Source of the DNA: Granulicella tundricola MP5ACTX9
GTDB lineage: Bacteria > Acidobacteriota > Terriglobia > Terriglobales > Acidobacteriaceae
NCBI RefSeq assembly: GCF_000178975.2
Contig: NC_015057.1
Coordinates: 372,001 to 436,000 of the forward strand
Length of the DNA: 64,000 bases
Direction: 5' to 3'
The position numbers were made by a program, and so were the translations under genes. The notes beneath the pieces are model-generated. The model did not search any database. It had not been told where the DNA came from and was given only the letters and a program-made list of their open reading frames with translations. Shown one piece after another: positions 35,850 through 45,039 of this stretch (positions are counted from its first letter, which is position 1; each line of letters begins with the position of its first letter).

Positions 35850-36816
35850 ACGCGTGATCGGGTTGGCAGGCCAAGCTGGACTCAGGAGCCAAGATCAGCT
35901 CCGCGTTTACCTGATGAGCCTGTCACACTGTTCCTCCTGCCTTGCCGAAGACGATCCCATGGAGTTTGGCGTCTGCATAATTTACCAGAAGGAAGGGACA
36001 GTTCAAGGACGCAGCCGTCAGCATAAAAGCGGTGTGTTGTCTTGGAGCTCATCATCGGGTTGGGCAACGAAATTCTCAAGCGGGCCCTTCAAGCCGCCCC
36101 CCAAAGGGTGATGCAGGATCAGGCTCGTGCGGCGGGGATAGCCAACCCGTCGATCTAATGATGAAATGATTCTGGCGCACATTTGGTGATGGACTATTTT
36201 GCCTTTGCGTAGTTTTCTGAGTGGCCGATTCTTCCTCCTATTAGATGACGCGCAGGCGCAGTAGGTCGAAGCAGCGGTGTTTAAGTCCGAGCGTTCGGCA
36301 GGCTGTATGGAAGCGGTTGGCACATGATTTTCCGCATCACTGGCACGGGCAGGTCACCTATAAGGTGGCAGGCGCTGGAACGATGTACGCCTCATCGACA
36401 CTAACGCGCCCCGGGCCTCCAGCGACATCCGAGCCGCACCCAAGCCCACCGCGGCACTCCTCGCCCCGCGGTCAGTTATACCCGGTCTCAATATCTTCCC
36501 CGTCTGCGCATGTTCAACGCGCGGGCCTCCAAACGGATGCACGGCTTCCGTCCGCGTAGTACGCCCCGTGGCAGGGATATATGAAGGGCTGGATTCTGAA
36601 AACCAGCGCACTGGGCAGTTAAGGTGGGCAGAGTTGACTGCAAACACAGTGAACTGCCTCGCCCCGCCGCGACAGTCCGAACATAGACAGGCCAACCGGC
36701 GCGAAGCTGCAATTTTGTAAGGACAGTACAATATTCTGCAGGCTCCGATTGGGAACTTTCTTCGATAAAGGCAGAATTTGTTGCATCCAATCGGTGGAAA
36801 ATAGAAAGTACACCTT
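35850..36816. other. About 970 bp without a recognisable gene
   Basis: Several short open frames occur on both strands, but none shows a recognised family, a good ribosome-binding site or consistent codon bias. It marks the end of the hydroxyproline island and the start of a decayed stretch. The last part carries the promoter of the next gene. Confidence 0.5.
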
Positions 36817-37641
36817 ATGACTATTTCCTCAGATTTCAGAGTTTCTCATAGCCCCAGGTTGTTCAGTCTCCTCGTTATCGGGCTGACGTTGAGTTCATTT
36901 GCCACATATGCCCTCGCTCAAACCGAGATCACCACCAAAAGCGAGGCGTTGGAAGCAACCACAGATGTCAGCTCTAGTCTTCCGGAATCGCCGGATGCTG
37001 CGCTGATTGGCCAGGGGGCGACGGCTCGAAGCACAGCCTCGGTCTCGAATACGCCTTCGAAGCGCGTGCTCGGGATTATCCCGAACTATCGCTCGGTCGG
37101 AGTAGGTGCGCAACTTCCTCCGCAGACGATACGCAATAAGTTCATCACGGCGGCTTCGGACACGATCGATCCGTCGTCATTTGCGCTGGCAGCGCTTCTT
37201 GCGGGATATAACGATGCCCGCGCCGCGACACCCGAATTTCACGGTGGGGCGGTGGCGTATGGGCGATATTTTTGGCACTCATTTGCCGATCAGTCGATCG
37301 AAAATGTGTCGGTGGAGTTTCTCGTGCCGGCGTTTACCCATGAGGACACGCGGTACTACACACTGGGAACGGGCGGGAAGAAGAAGCGCCTCGAATATTC
37401 GTTGACGCGGATCTTTGTCACGCGCTCCGACTCCGGAAAAGAAACGATCAACCTGAGCGAACTGCTCGGAGCGGGGCTGGCGTCGGGAGTGTCGTCGCGT
37501 TATTACCCGGTGAGCCAGAGGGACGCGGGCAGCGTCCTCCAGCAATATGCCCTCAACCTGGGAATCGATGCGGCCAGTTATGCGTTGCGTGAGTTCGATA
37601 ACGATATCTCGCGGAAGTTCAGCAGGAAACACGACAAGTAA
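36817..37641 (+). CDS. Conserved hypothetical exported protein, acidobacterial type
   Basis: 274-aa protein with a signal peptide (FSLLVIGLTLSSFATYALAQ). After a low-complexity stretch it contains the segment RVLGIIPNYRSVGVG, a conserved-looking region (FHGGAVAYGRYFWHSFADQSI) and YALREFDNDISRKF at the end. I recall similar proteins as common conserved hypotheticals in Acidobacteriota, but know of no assigned function. Probably envelope-located. A short DNA stretch encoding VPNYQSVGLA occurs again at about 38638-38672, suggesting a second, decayed copy nearby. Monocistronic as far as can be seen. Confidence 0.75.
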   Translation: MTISSDFRVSHSPRLFSLLVIGLTLSSFATYALAQTEITTKSEALEATTDVSSSLPESPDAALIGQGATARSTASVSNTPSKRVLGIIPNYRSVGVGAQLPPQTIRNKFITAASDTIDPSSFALAALLAGYNDARAATPEFHGGAVAYGRYFWHSFADQSIENVSVEFLVPAFTHEDTRYYTLGTGGKKKRLEYSLTRIFVTRSDSGKETINLSELLGAGLASGVSSRYYPVSQRDAGSVLQQYALNLGIDAASYALREFDNDISRKFSRKHDK

Positions 37642-37966
37642 GGATCATCCAGCCACTCCAGAGACCGGCGAAGGCAAAATGACAGGCTCTCACCAAGTAG
37701 AACTTCGGACTTAGGATTGTCCTTCTTCGCGATGTGCTTGAGACTCGAGTTCAATATTCGCGAGCTAATTAAAGTCTTCAGCGGCAACTATGACTTGTGC
37801 GGAAGCCTTTACGAAAACCTTGCTGTCGACGATTCCGACTATTGAGACTGTGATCGCCGGAGCAAAAATGGGCCATGTCATACGCGCGTGCGGCATGATA
37901 TGGCGGTGTAAGAGTAGTCCACCGCCGGGATTGTGTTTCATGGGTGGCGGCGCGGCGGCCTGAGTC
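37642..37966. other. Non-coding or decayed spacer
   Basis: Nothing recognisable on either strand between the hypothetical gene and the IS21 remnant. Confidence 0.45.
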
Positions 37967-38218
37967 ATGGGACACCAGAGGATATTCAAGGTGAAAATTT
38001 ACGGCCGAGTGCGTCGTGCGATGCTGGTCGAGGGGCACAGCCAGCGAGGAGTAGCCTTTGAGGCCGATATCTCGCGTGAGTCTGTTCGGAAGATGCTTCG
38101 TTACTCGGTTCCTCCGGGCTATCGGCCCAACAGACGGTATCACGACCAAGGATGGGGAAGCGGCTGGCATACGGCGAAGCATGTCTTTGATCGGCCTAGA
38201 GAAGAGCACGGGTCTTGA
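37967..38218 (+). mobile_element. IS21 family transposase (IstA) N-terminal remnant
   Basis: The frame contains the IstA N-terminal helix-turn-helix: KIYGRVRRAMLVEGHSQR, then ISRESVRKMLRYSVPPGYR, followed by HTAKHVFDRPREEHG, which in full IstA lies farther downstream. So there is an internal deletion and the catalytic part and istB are absent. The IstA-like part starts at the GTG at 37991. A dead IS scar. Confidence 0.75.
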
Positions 38219-38533
38219 TGAAGCTCTTGAGGCTAATCTCCGCCCATACGCCCCGGATAAAAAGGTTCTTTCAGTTCCAGGATTGGGATGACGGTGCGCC
38301 CTCGCAGGAAGAAGGTCGTGCCATCGATCACGCACTGATCGCGAGTAATCACGATGCGCTCATCTAACGATTTGGTCGGAATAAGTGATGCTGCCTATAG
38401 CGCCTGAACGCTGAGCTCAACGGCAATACATCATGAAATCGACCGCACTTGCGAAGCGAGTATCCGGTCGCCAATTCCAAGTGTGCAGCATTCCGAACTT
38501 CGTCCTTCTCTCTGGGGGACGTACCGTCTCCAG
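38219..38533. other. Decayed spacer before the inverted repeat
   Basis: No gene recognised. Short frames on both strands lack family similarity. Confidence 0.4.
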
Positions 38534-38794
38534 CAACCTGGACTGGTGGCTCATGACCAGATGGAGCAAGGGATTCGCGCTGCTTCGGGTTAGAAGCGAA
38601 GCTTGGCACTCACCGCTATGCCATAAATACGGATGATGTCCCGAACTATCAGTCTGTCGGGCTGGCTCTCTCGCCTCGGATCGTATTGCTTCGAGCAGTG
38701 AGACCCTAAGGGTATCGGCAAGTTCCGCACCTGGCGGAAAGTTCCGTGTCGCAAAATTCCGCCAGTCGCAGACCTTTGTACGTAGAATGAAGCA

Positions 38795-39040
38795 ATGTCT
38801 AAAGCACCTGCAGCAATCACATCACCTAAGATTAAGAAGCTCGCCGCAAAAGCCCTGAAGTCGCCAAGCATGCTTACGAACGTGGAGACCCGCGAACTCG
38901 GCGCATCAGTCATGGCTTTTATTTCACTTCCAAAGGACATTGTTTCTGCTCCCACCAAGAAGTCGGCAGCAAAGAAAGTGACTGCAAAGAAAGCTCCAAC
39001 AAAGAAGACAGTCAAGAAGACAACGGCGAAAGTCGCCTAA
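38795..39040 (+). CDS. Lys-rich 81-aa protein, copy A
   Basis: 81-aa basic protein: a non-repetitive N-terminal half (KIKKLAAKALKSPSMLTNVE, ASVMAFISLPKD), then a C-terminal tail of KK-A/T repeats (SAAKKVTAKKAPTKKTVKK). No known family recognised; the tail resembles histone H1-like and HU tails, suggesting nucleic-acid binding. It lies 29 bp upstream of the HU-like gene and the pair is duplicated intact at 62978-63630, so they probably act together. The upstream region holds TGGCGGAA-N17-TTCCGCCA (38732-38764). Confidence 0.7.
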   Translation: MSKAPAAITSPKIKKLAAKALKSPSMLTNVETRELGASVMAFISLPKDIVSAPTKKSAAKKVTAKKAPTKKTVKKTTAKVA

Positions 39041-39069
39041 CTGATTCAGGCATCACCAAAGAGGAATCC

Positions 39070-39447
39070 ATGGCAACGAAGAAAACAGCGGCAAAGACGA
39101 CGGCTATCCCGGCGGCCAAGAAGACAAGCACCAGCGCAGCAAAGAAGACGTCGACCAGCAAAACAATGACGAAGGCGGCGTTGGTTCTACTCGTATCGGA
39201 GAAGATGGAGCTTTCGAAGAAGCAAACAGCAGAGTTCTTTGACCTGCTGGCGGCTACCGCGATCCAGGAGACGAAGAAGAACGGTGAATTCACCATCCCT
39301 GGGCTTGGGAAGCTGGTGAAAGCTCAGCGTGCAGCACGTCTCGGCCGCAACCCGCAAACGGGAGAGACAATCAAGATTAAAGCAAAGACTGCGGTCAAGT
39401 TCCGCGTAGCAAAAGCTGCCAAGGATCTGATCGCCCCAACAAAGTAG
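39070..39447 (+). CDS. HU-like DNA-binding protein with Lys/Ala-rich N-terminal tail, copy A
   Basis: 125-aa nucleoid-associated protein. Residues ~1-36 are a KKTAAKTT/KKTSTS-type tail; residues ~37-125 form an HU/IHF domain (TKAALVLLVSEKMELSKKQT, GEFTIPGLGKL and the DNA-binding arm signature GRNPQTGETIKI). Tails of this kind are known on some actinobacterial and acidobacterial HU proteins and alter DNA compaction. AGAGGA stands before the ATG. An identical copy lies at 62978-63355 on the other strand. Confidence 0.92.
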   Translation: MATKKTAAKTTAIPAAKKTSTSAAKKTSTSKTMTKAALVLLVSEKMELSKKQTAEFFDLLAATAIQETKKNGEFTIPGLGKLVKAQRAARLGRNPQTGETIKIKAKTAVKFRVAKAAKDLIAPTK

Positions 39448-39466
39448 CAAGTCTTTCGATGAGTAT

Positions 39467-39491
39467 GGCAGGCTCGGCTTGCGAGCCTGCC
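39467..39491 (+). terminator. Hairpin after HU copy A, possible terminator
   Basis: A perfect 10-bp stem GGCAGGCTCG / CGAGCCTGCC with a 5-nt loop, 20 bp after the HU stop, with a weak T-rich tail (CTTCGTTTT). In copy B the hairpin is broken by a 4-5 bp insertion, where an open frame for a small lipoprotein-like peptide remains. Confidence 0.5.
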
Positions 39492-39635
39492 GGATACTTC
39501 GTTTTGCAGGCCCGATTAGAGCATTGATCGCGGGGTCAATTCCCAACATGCCGATCTGTCAGGACTCATATGCACCGTACAACGATGCAGCGTATGGCAG
39601 GCATCTGGACTCCGGATCGCATCCTCCGCAATCAG

Positions 39636-39956
39636 CCATTAAAGATCTGACATGAAACGGACGGCTGAAGTGGATATTGCTCATGGACTGCTCCGTATTG
39701 ATTGCGCCGAATGCTTCGGGGTGGGCGTCGGAGATATGAACCTGAGAGAGGGCAGCAGGGTACTTGTTCTGTAGAACGTGATGGTCTATCCCCGAAAATA
39801 ATGGGTGCTTGGGGAAAATGTAGATGTTCGAATCGGCTGCTACGATCATGAGTTGCAATTGGTGCAAGTACTTCTCGTTTTCGCGCTCATACCACCCAGG
39901 AAGAAGAGCAACCCGACGTCGAAGATCTGGATCACCGCAACTGAGAAGAAGGGCTA
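39636..39956. other. Spacer without recognisable gene
   Basis: A short minus-strand frame (39559-39867) is open but matches nothing I recognise and overlaps the repeat. No other feature seen. Confidence 0.4.
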
Positions 39957-40222
39957 GAGGGAGACACCAAACTCCTGCGGCAGATAGCCTGGCACCTTGC
40001 GAACCTCGTCCTTCTCCTTGAGGACCTCACGACCGTTAAGAAAGATCGTCCCGCTATCCGGGTCTCGGAGCGTCGCAACCCTGCGCAGCGAGCTGCTTTT
40101 GCCCCGTGCCGTTGGTACCCTAGCAGGTCGAACATGTTTTTCCCGATCGTCAGCGAGAGGTCCTTCAGTGCCTTCACGCTGTGCTGAAATGTCTTTGAAA
40201 TACCGTTGATCGTGAGGCCCAT
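39957..40222 (-). pseudogene. ABC transporter ATPase, N-terminal fragment, frameshifted
   Basis: GGAGGAGAG precedes an ATG at 40222. The frame begins with a typical ABC ATPase start (MGLTINGISKTFQ, VKALKDLSLTIGKNMFDLLG), but the Walker A region is lost. The sequence then continues in another frame as DPDSGTIFLNGREVL and GYLPQEFGVS. The Walker B and signature regions are absent. A degraded gene, probably left after IS activity on both sides. Confidence 0.75.
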
Positions 40223-40364
40223 GAGTCTCTCCTCCAAGTGTCTCTTAACTCCGACTTTTCGCGTGGACGCACTGTATCACGACCGTAAACGAACTCCATT
40301 TAGGGATTCTGCTGCTAGGCTGAATCGACATGTAGCTCAAAATGAAGCCACCTCCAGGCGATGC

Positions 40365-40497
40365 CGACGAAGGATGCGAAGGTGTTCGTGTTTCGCCCAT
40401 ATCGAATGTTGCTTCAACCGACTCAAACATATCCGCCACTTCGCCACGCGCTACGAAAAACTCAACAAAACTTCAAAGCCAGCGTCGCACTCGTATA
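40365..40497 (+). mobile_element. IS5 family transposase C-terminal remnant
   Basis: The frame reads AHIECCFNRLKHIRHFATRY, matching the conserved end of IS5-group transposases (normally IERCFNRLKxFRRxATRY), followed after a frame change by a NFKASVALV-like stretch. The catalytic core is absent. It abuts the 3' end of the receptor gene at 40533. Confidence 0.7.
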
Positions 40498-40532
40498 GAG
40501 ATGTCTCCCCTCGAACTATAAGTCGATACCGC

Positions 40533-43500
40533 CTAAAAGTTGACCTTGGCGACAAACTGAATAATTCTCGGATTGCCGACTGTGGCGCTGATGACCCCGA
40601 AGGATGTCGGCGAGGAGATGGCACTGGCAGGATTGGCGAAGTTGGCGAAGTTGAGGATATTAAAGAATTCGGTTCTGAACTCAAAGTTGGTTGAATCGTG
40701 GATGGCGGTCTGCTTGATGAGGGAGAGATCAATGTTGCGCTGAAGCGGTCCGCGCAGGATATTGCGGCCCGCAGTGCCAAAGAGGTTCCCGGCCGCCACA
40801 AAGGAACCTGTATTGAAGTATTGGTTTAGACGACTCTCTGTCTTACCGCTTAGATGAGCCGTAGCCACAGACGCACCGGTGGCAAAGCTTGCTTCGCTCG
40901 TGGTCCCACCATAGAATGCACCACCGCTTGCATCAGTCACGCTGTACGGCAGACCAGACTGAACGGTTCCTACTCCGGAAAGTTGCCAACCGCTGAACGC
41001 CTTCTTCCCGAGCCCCGTGTGATCCAACGCAAAACCAAAGGCAGGAACCGAGTAAACGCCGCTGACGACAACCCGATTGGTGCGGTCGTAGTCGGATGGC
41101 CCATAGTTGCCTGCGAGGTTGGTCTGGTCGCCATTAAAGGTCGTAAAGGTCGTGCCATCGGTTGGGGAGGACTGGGTGTCAAGCGACTTCGAGTAGGTAT
41201 AGGAAGCAAGCAGCTGCAATCCGTGGCTAAGACGTTGAGTTACGCTCGTCTGCAGGCTGTTATAGATTGAGCTAGCACGAGTCTGTAGATAAATGAGGCC
41301 TGAGGGAGAGAAGCCCACATAAGGCACGCGGCTTTGCACGTTCGCAGTCGTATTCGTCGTGATGCCGTTGACGGGGTTGGTGGGCGACGCAAGCTGTGCC
41401 TGGTTCACGAGCGTTTCCAAGGGCAGAGCTACGCCATGCGAGCCGACATAGCCAATCTCGACCACCGTATTGGTGGCTGCCTGCGCCTGGACGTTCAGTC
41501 CGAACTGCTGCACGTAGGGGGTACGAAACTTGGGGTCGACGTCATTGATGGAGAGTGCCGGGTTGGCGTTCGTGTACGGTCCGCCGTAAATCTGGGGCAC
41601 AATAGGAAATTGGCTGCCAACAGGAAGAGTCGGGAATGGGTTCTGGAGAGTAGAAGCCACGTTACCGGTTGCGGAGAGGTCGGTCCGTACATAATTGGGC
41701 AGCGAGAGTGACTCCAGCAGGCCAAGCTGGTTGGATGGACGATCGACCGAAAGAGCATACCCTGCGCGGATATTGAATCGTGGTGACGGTTGGAAGGCAA
41801 CTCCAAGACGCGGTCCAAAGTTGAGCTTGCCCACGTTATCAGTCAGCGTATTGGAGACCTGTGGAACGCCGGCAATGGCTTTGCGGGTGTTGGACGCCTG
41901 AACAAAGCCGGCTGAGGTGAACTGCCCCACAGCCGGTGCAACGTAGTTGCGGAGATAGAACGCGCCATCCCGGCCGCCCTTGTCGACCGGCAGGCCGACG
42001 TACTCCCAACGAACGCCATAGGTAAGGGTCAGGTTAGGAAAGAGTCGCCACGAATCCTGAGCGAAGAGCGCGTAATCCCGCAAGATGTCATTGCGGGTTG
42101 CGATACCGCTTGCGACGGAGCCGCTGTAGATGTTGGAATAGCCGCTGCCATTACCGCCGCTTGCCACAGAGCTTCCAGAGAGTCCGAGCAGGAAATCAGG
42201 AAAGGTGCGGATGGTCAATGTGCCGCGAGTCCGATTGTTGGAGTAGTAGTTGTCCTGATAGCGGCGCGCTTCACCACCATATTGCATCTGGTGTTTGCCG
42301 TGTACATAAGAGAGCGTGTCAAAGTACTCGTAGGTGGTATCCGCGTCGGCTTGGTCCGCGTTGACACTGTAGCCGAGGGTGAAGGAGCCGGAGAGTACGA
42401 AGCTTGGAATATCTGGAAACTGTGCGGAGTTGAATCGGCTTTCGCCAATGGAGCTAAGCGGGATCTGGTTCTGAAATCCAGTCGAGCCTACGGCACGATT
42501 GACGCCGAAGCGCGCCTCATTCACAAGGTTCGGCGTGATGACCTGGGTATCGGTGACACTGTAGAGTTGGGCATTGAAGAGCTGGGTCGTGCCGAATCCG
42601 GGCACGGTCGCGGAGGGAAAGGAGTTGAACTGCGGCTGCTTGGCGTAGACCGAACGGAAGACCAGGTGATTGCGGCTGGAGAACTGATAGTCGAGTCCAT
42701 CGACATACTGGTCTTCCGTGAAAGTGGAAGGCTCTGAGACCGCGTAGTTCACCCCCGTAATATTCGAGGTCTGAGGCGAGGGGACGACGTAGGTCCCGTC
42801 AGCATTCTTGAGGTTGAGCAGAGCCAGCGAAACTGGATTGATGTTGCTGCCGGTCTTGCTGACCAGCGTGCCGCCTTTGTAGGTTGCCTGTCCGCCGAAG
42901 ACGGCTCCCAGCGTGGCTGCGGTCCGCACCGTCGGGATAGCCGGAAGATTGAGCGTGGAAGAACCTGAATAACCGTTGATCTGGCGGGTTCCCTGGTAAG
43001 AGAAGAAGAAGAACGCCTTCTGTTTCAGGATGGGTCCGCCGATGGTGCCTCCAAACTGGTTCTGCTTGAGCTTGGGCCGCGGCGTTCCAACCTGATTGAA
43101 GAAGTATGAGTTCGCGTTCAGGTCGTCGTTGCGAAAGAATTCGAAGAGCGACCCATGAAAGTGTTCCGTTCCGCCCTTCGTGACCAGCGCGACGTTGGCT
43201 CCGCCGCTCCGCCCTCCGGCCACGTCATACAAGCCCGTCTGCACCTTGAACTCCTGGATCGCCTCTGGCGAAGGCACGACCACGCCGTTTGAAGCGAACG
43301 CGTTGTTGGAGGCGCTGTTGACGTGAATATTGACCGCGTCGACACCATCGATATAGAAAGCGTTTGAGCCCGGACGTGCACCGTCGGCGGAGATGTTGGT
43401 CGTACCGCGACCCAGGGCGGTCGCATCGTTGAGAGGCGCACTGGTGCCAGGCGATAAAGCCAGAATCTGGGTAAAGTTACGAGTCGCAAGAGGTAGATCT

Positions 43501-43928
43501 TTGATCGCCTGCCCATCGACCACGCGGCCTAGTGTCGTGTCGGCTGTCTGCAGGATCGGAGCATCACCGCTCACGGTGATCTCCTGCTGGCTGGCCGTGA
43601 CTTGCAGGGTGGCGTCCACTGCGATTCGCTCGGTCACGCTCAGCGTTGCATGACGGATCAGCGGCGCAAAGGAGGTGCTCCTGAACTCCAGGTCGTACTG
43701 TCCTGGCTCAAGCGCTGGGAAGGCATATTCTCCCGCGCTGTTGGTGACCGCTATGCGCTTGGACCCAGTTGATGAAAAAGTCACCGTCACGGTTGTACCT
43801 GGGACAATAGCCCCGGATGGGTCCTTGACCGTTCCACTAATGGTTCCGGTCGTCTGTGCCGACGCGGAAGCCAATCCCAACAAAGGAGCGCAGAGGACGA
43901 AGAGAAGACGGGTCTGGTGAATGGTCAT
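40533..43928 (-). CDS. TonB-dependent receptor, Oar-like
   Basis: 1131-aa outer-membrane receptor. It has a signal peptide (QTRLLFVLCAPLLGLASASA), an Ig-like carboxypeptidase-regulatory domain (~27-110, GTISGTVKDPSGAIVPGTTV), a plug with LPLATRNFTQILALSPGTS, and a barrel ending IIQFVAKVNF. Its ATG overlaps the stop of the upstream peptidase gene (ATGA), so translation is probably coupled. With the MFS transporter and peptidase it forms an uptake-and-cleavage operon for an unknown peptide or acid (inference). No GTATAC-type operator was seen here, so it is likely under different control from the left-hand island. Confidence 0.92.
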   Translation of the reverse strand: MTIHQTRLLFVLCAPLLGLASASAQTTGTISGTVKDPSGAIVPGTTVTVTFSSTGSKRIAVTNSAGEYAFPALEPGQYDLEFRSTSFAPLIRHATLSVTERIAVDATLQVTASQQEITVSGDAPILQTADTTLGRVVDGQAIKDLPLATRNFTQILALSPGTSAPLNDATALGRGTTNISADGARPGSNAFYIDGVDAVNIHVNSASNNAFASNGVVVPSPEAIQEFKVQTGLYDVAGGRSGGANVALVTKGGTEHFHGSLFEFFRNDDLNANSYFFNQVGTPRPKLKQNQFGGTIGGPILKQKAFFFFSYQGTRQINGYSGSSTLNLPAIPTVRTAATLGAVFGGQATYKGGTLVSKTGSNINPVSLALLNLKNADGTYVVPSPQTSNITGVNYAVSEPSTFTEDQYVDGLDYQFSSRNHLVFRSVYAKQPQFNSFPSATVPGFGTTQLFNAQLYSVTDTQVITPNLVNEARFGVNRAVGSTGFQNQIPLSSIGESRFNSAQFPDIPSFVLSGSFTLGYSVNADQADADTTYEYFDTLSYVHGKHQMQYGGEARRYQDNYYSNNRTRGTLTIRTFPDFLLGLSGSSVASGGNGSGYSNIYSGSVASGIATRNDILRDYALFAQDSWRLFPNLTLTYGVRWEYVGLPVDKGGRDGAFYLRNYVAPAVGQFTSAGFVQASNTRKAIAGVPQVSNTLTDNVGKLNFGPRLGVAFQPSPRFNIRAGYALSVDRPSNQLGLLESLSLPNYVRTDLSATGNVASTLQNPFPTLPVGSQFPIVPQIYGGPYTNANPALSINDVDPKFRTPYVQQFGLNVQAQAATNTVVEIGYVGSHGVALPLETLVNQAQLASPTNPVNGITTNTTANVQSRVPYVGFSPSGLIYLQTRASSIYNSLQTSVTQRLSHGLQLLASYTYSKSLDTQSSPTDGTTFTTFNGDQTNLAGNYGPSDYDRTNRVVVSGVYSVPAFGFALDHTGLGKKAFSGWQLSGVGTVQSGLPYSVTDASGGAFYGGTTSEASFATGASVATAHLSGKTESRLNQYFNTGSFVAAGNLFGTAGRNILRGPLQRNIDLSLIKQTAIHDSTNFEFRTEFFNILNFANFANPASAISSPTSFGVISATVGNPRIIQFVAKVNF

Positions 43929-44944
43929 GGCTTGAGATACTCCCTTAGAAATGCATAAACTTCCTGGCGTGAGGTGACAGCCAACGATGTATCGATGCGG
44001 TTGAAGAAGTGACCGCCCGGCGCTTGCTCGTAGATGTGGGATTTGTATTGCTTATGGGCCGCATCGAACGCGCTGAGCAGATGACGCACTTCAACGATGT
44101 GTACCGTCTCGTCGGTCGTGTTCGCGTCGATCAAGAGCGGACGGCTCAGTTGTCCCGCGTAGAAAACCGGCGAGCGACGAAGATACGCATCCTTGTCCTC
44201 GTCGACATCCTTGCCGATGTTCTCAGCCATCTCCTGGCGATATTTCTTCGTCACGTAGGTCATACGCTCGGCAAGATCGCTGACGGGCACTCCCGCGAAG
44301 GCGCACGCGTAGCCCTCCGGATGTTGGAGCAGGTTCATCAGGGCGATCATTCCGCCATGGCTCCAGCCCACCAGGCCAACGCGCGCAGGATCGAGAAACG
44401 AATAGCGCTGCAGCATCCAATCCCGCGCCTGGAGCGCATCGTCGTTCTCACGTGCACCGTAGTCCATGGCGCGCTCATACGGCTGACCATAGCCACCTGA
44501 GCCTCGGTACTCCGGCGAGATCACCGCATAGCCTTGCTGGACGAGTTCGCTGATGAGCCTTCCATCGTTATCCGGTCCGCCGGTCAGCGTGCTCCCATGA
44601 ACTCCTCCATGAAGGAAGACCACAAGAGGATGCTTCTTCTTGCCCTCCCAGCCCTTAGGAATGAAGGTGTAGGCATACAAAATCATCGGTTGCGGACCGA
44701 AATCCTTGTCTTTCGCATGCACATCAGGCAGGCCGGTGTAGACAATCTTTTCCACTGTCGCCAGCGAATCCATCTGTTGATGCCACGCTACATCGTCCGT
44801 GGCCTTGGCGATTTCATCCAGATGATACTTCTCCGCTGCACCGGACTGGCTATCCTCGGCGGGTGCGGTGGGCTTGCGAGCCTGTGCGGCGGCGATCGTC
44901 GCACTCAGCACAAGTATTGTAAGAATGGTTCTTCGAAGCAACAT
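43925..44944 (-). CDS. Exported alpha/beta-hydrolase, prolyl oligopeptidase (S9)-like
   Basis: 339-aa secreted serine hydrolase. A signal peptide (RRTILTILVLSATIAAAQA) precedes an alpha/beta-hydrolase fold with an oxyanion region PLVVFLHGGVHG, nucleophile Ser195 in VGWSHGGM, an acidic residue in LLIDANTTDE, and His in APGGHFF. The size and GxSxGG motif fit single-domain S9-like peptidases or acyl esterases. The ATG at 44944 (GGAG upstream) is preferred to an in-frame start at 45043 that would nearly touch the MFS gene and lacks a signal. It lies between the MFS gene and the receptor gene, coupled to the latter. Confidence 0.85.
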   Translation of the reverse strand: MLLRRTILTILVLSATIAAAQARKPTAPAEDSQSGAAEKYHLDEIAKATDDVAWHQQMDSLATVEKIVYTGLPDVHAKDKDFGPQPMILYAYTFIPKGWEGKKKHPLVVFLHGGVHGSTLTGGPDNDGRLISELVQQGYAVISPEYRGSGGYGQPYERAMDYGARENDDALQARDWMLQRYSFLDPARVGLVGWSHGGMIALMNLLQHPEGYACAFAGVPVSDLAERMTYVTKKYRQEMAENIGKDVDEDKDAYLRRSPVFYAGQLSRPLLIDANTTDETVHIVEVRHLLSAFDAAHKQYKSHIYEQAPGGHFFNRIDTSLAVTSRQEVYAFLREYLKP

Positions 44945-45039
44945 GAACGGTCTCCTGGAGTGCTGCTTGATGCGTTCAACGGAACGCAGGCGATATATGG
45001 AATAGGCTGCGTGCTCCTCGGACACGAACGCGTCGGGTA

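Larger units (their letters stand above)
38534..39635. repeat. Inverted duplication, copy A (HU gene pair)
   Basis: Matches 62786-63785 in inverted orientation. The two encoded proteins are identical in both copies, and by eye the DNA is identical from the ~38712 promoter through 39447. The flank 39448-39545 differs at roughly one base in seven with small indels, and the last ~90 bp are again almost identical. Copy A carries about 105 extra bases (~38590-38697) relative to copy B. Confidence 0.85.
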
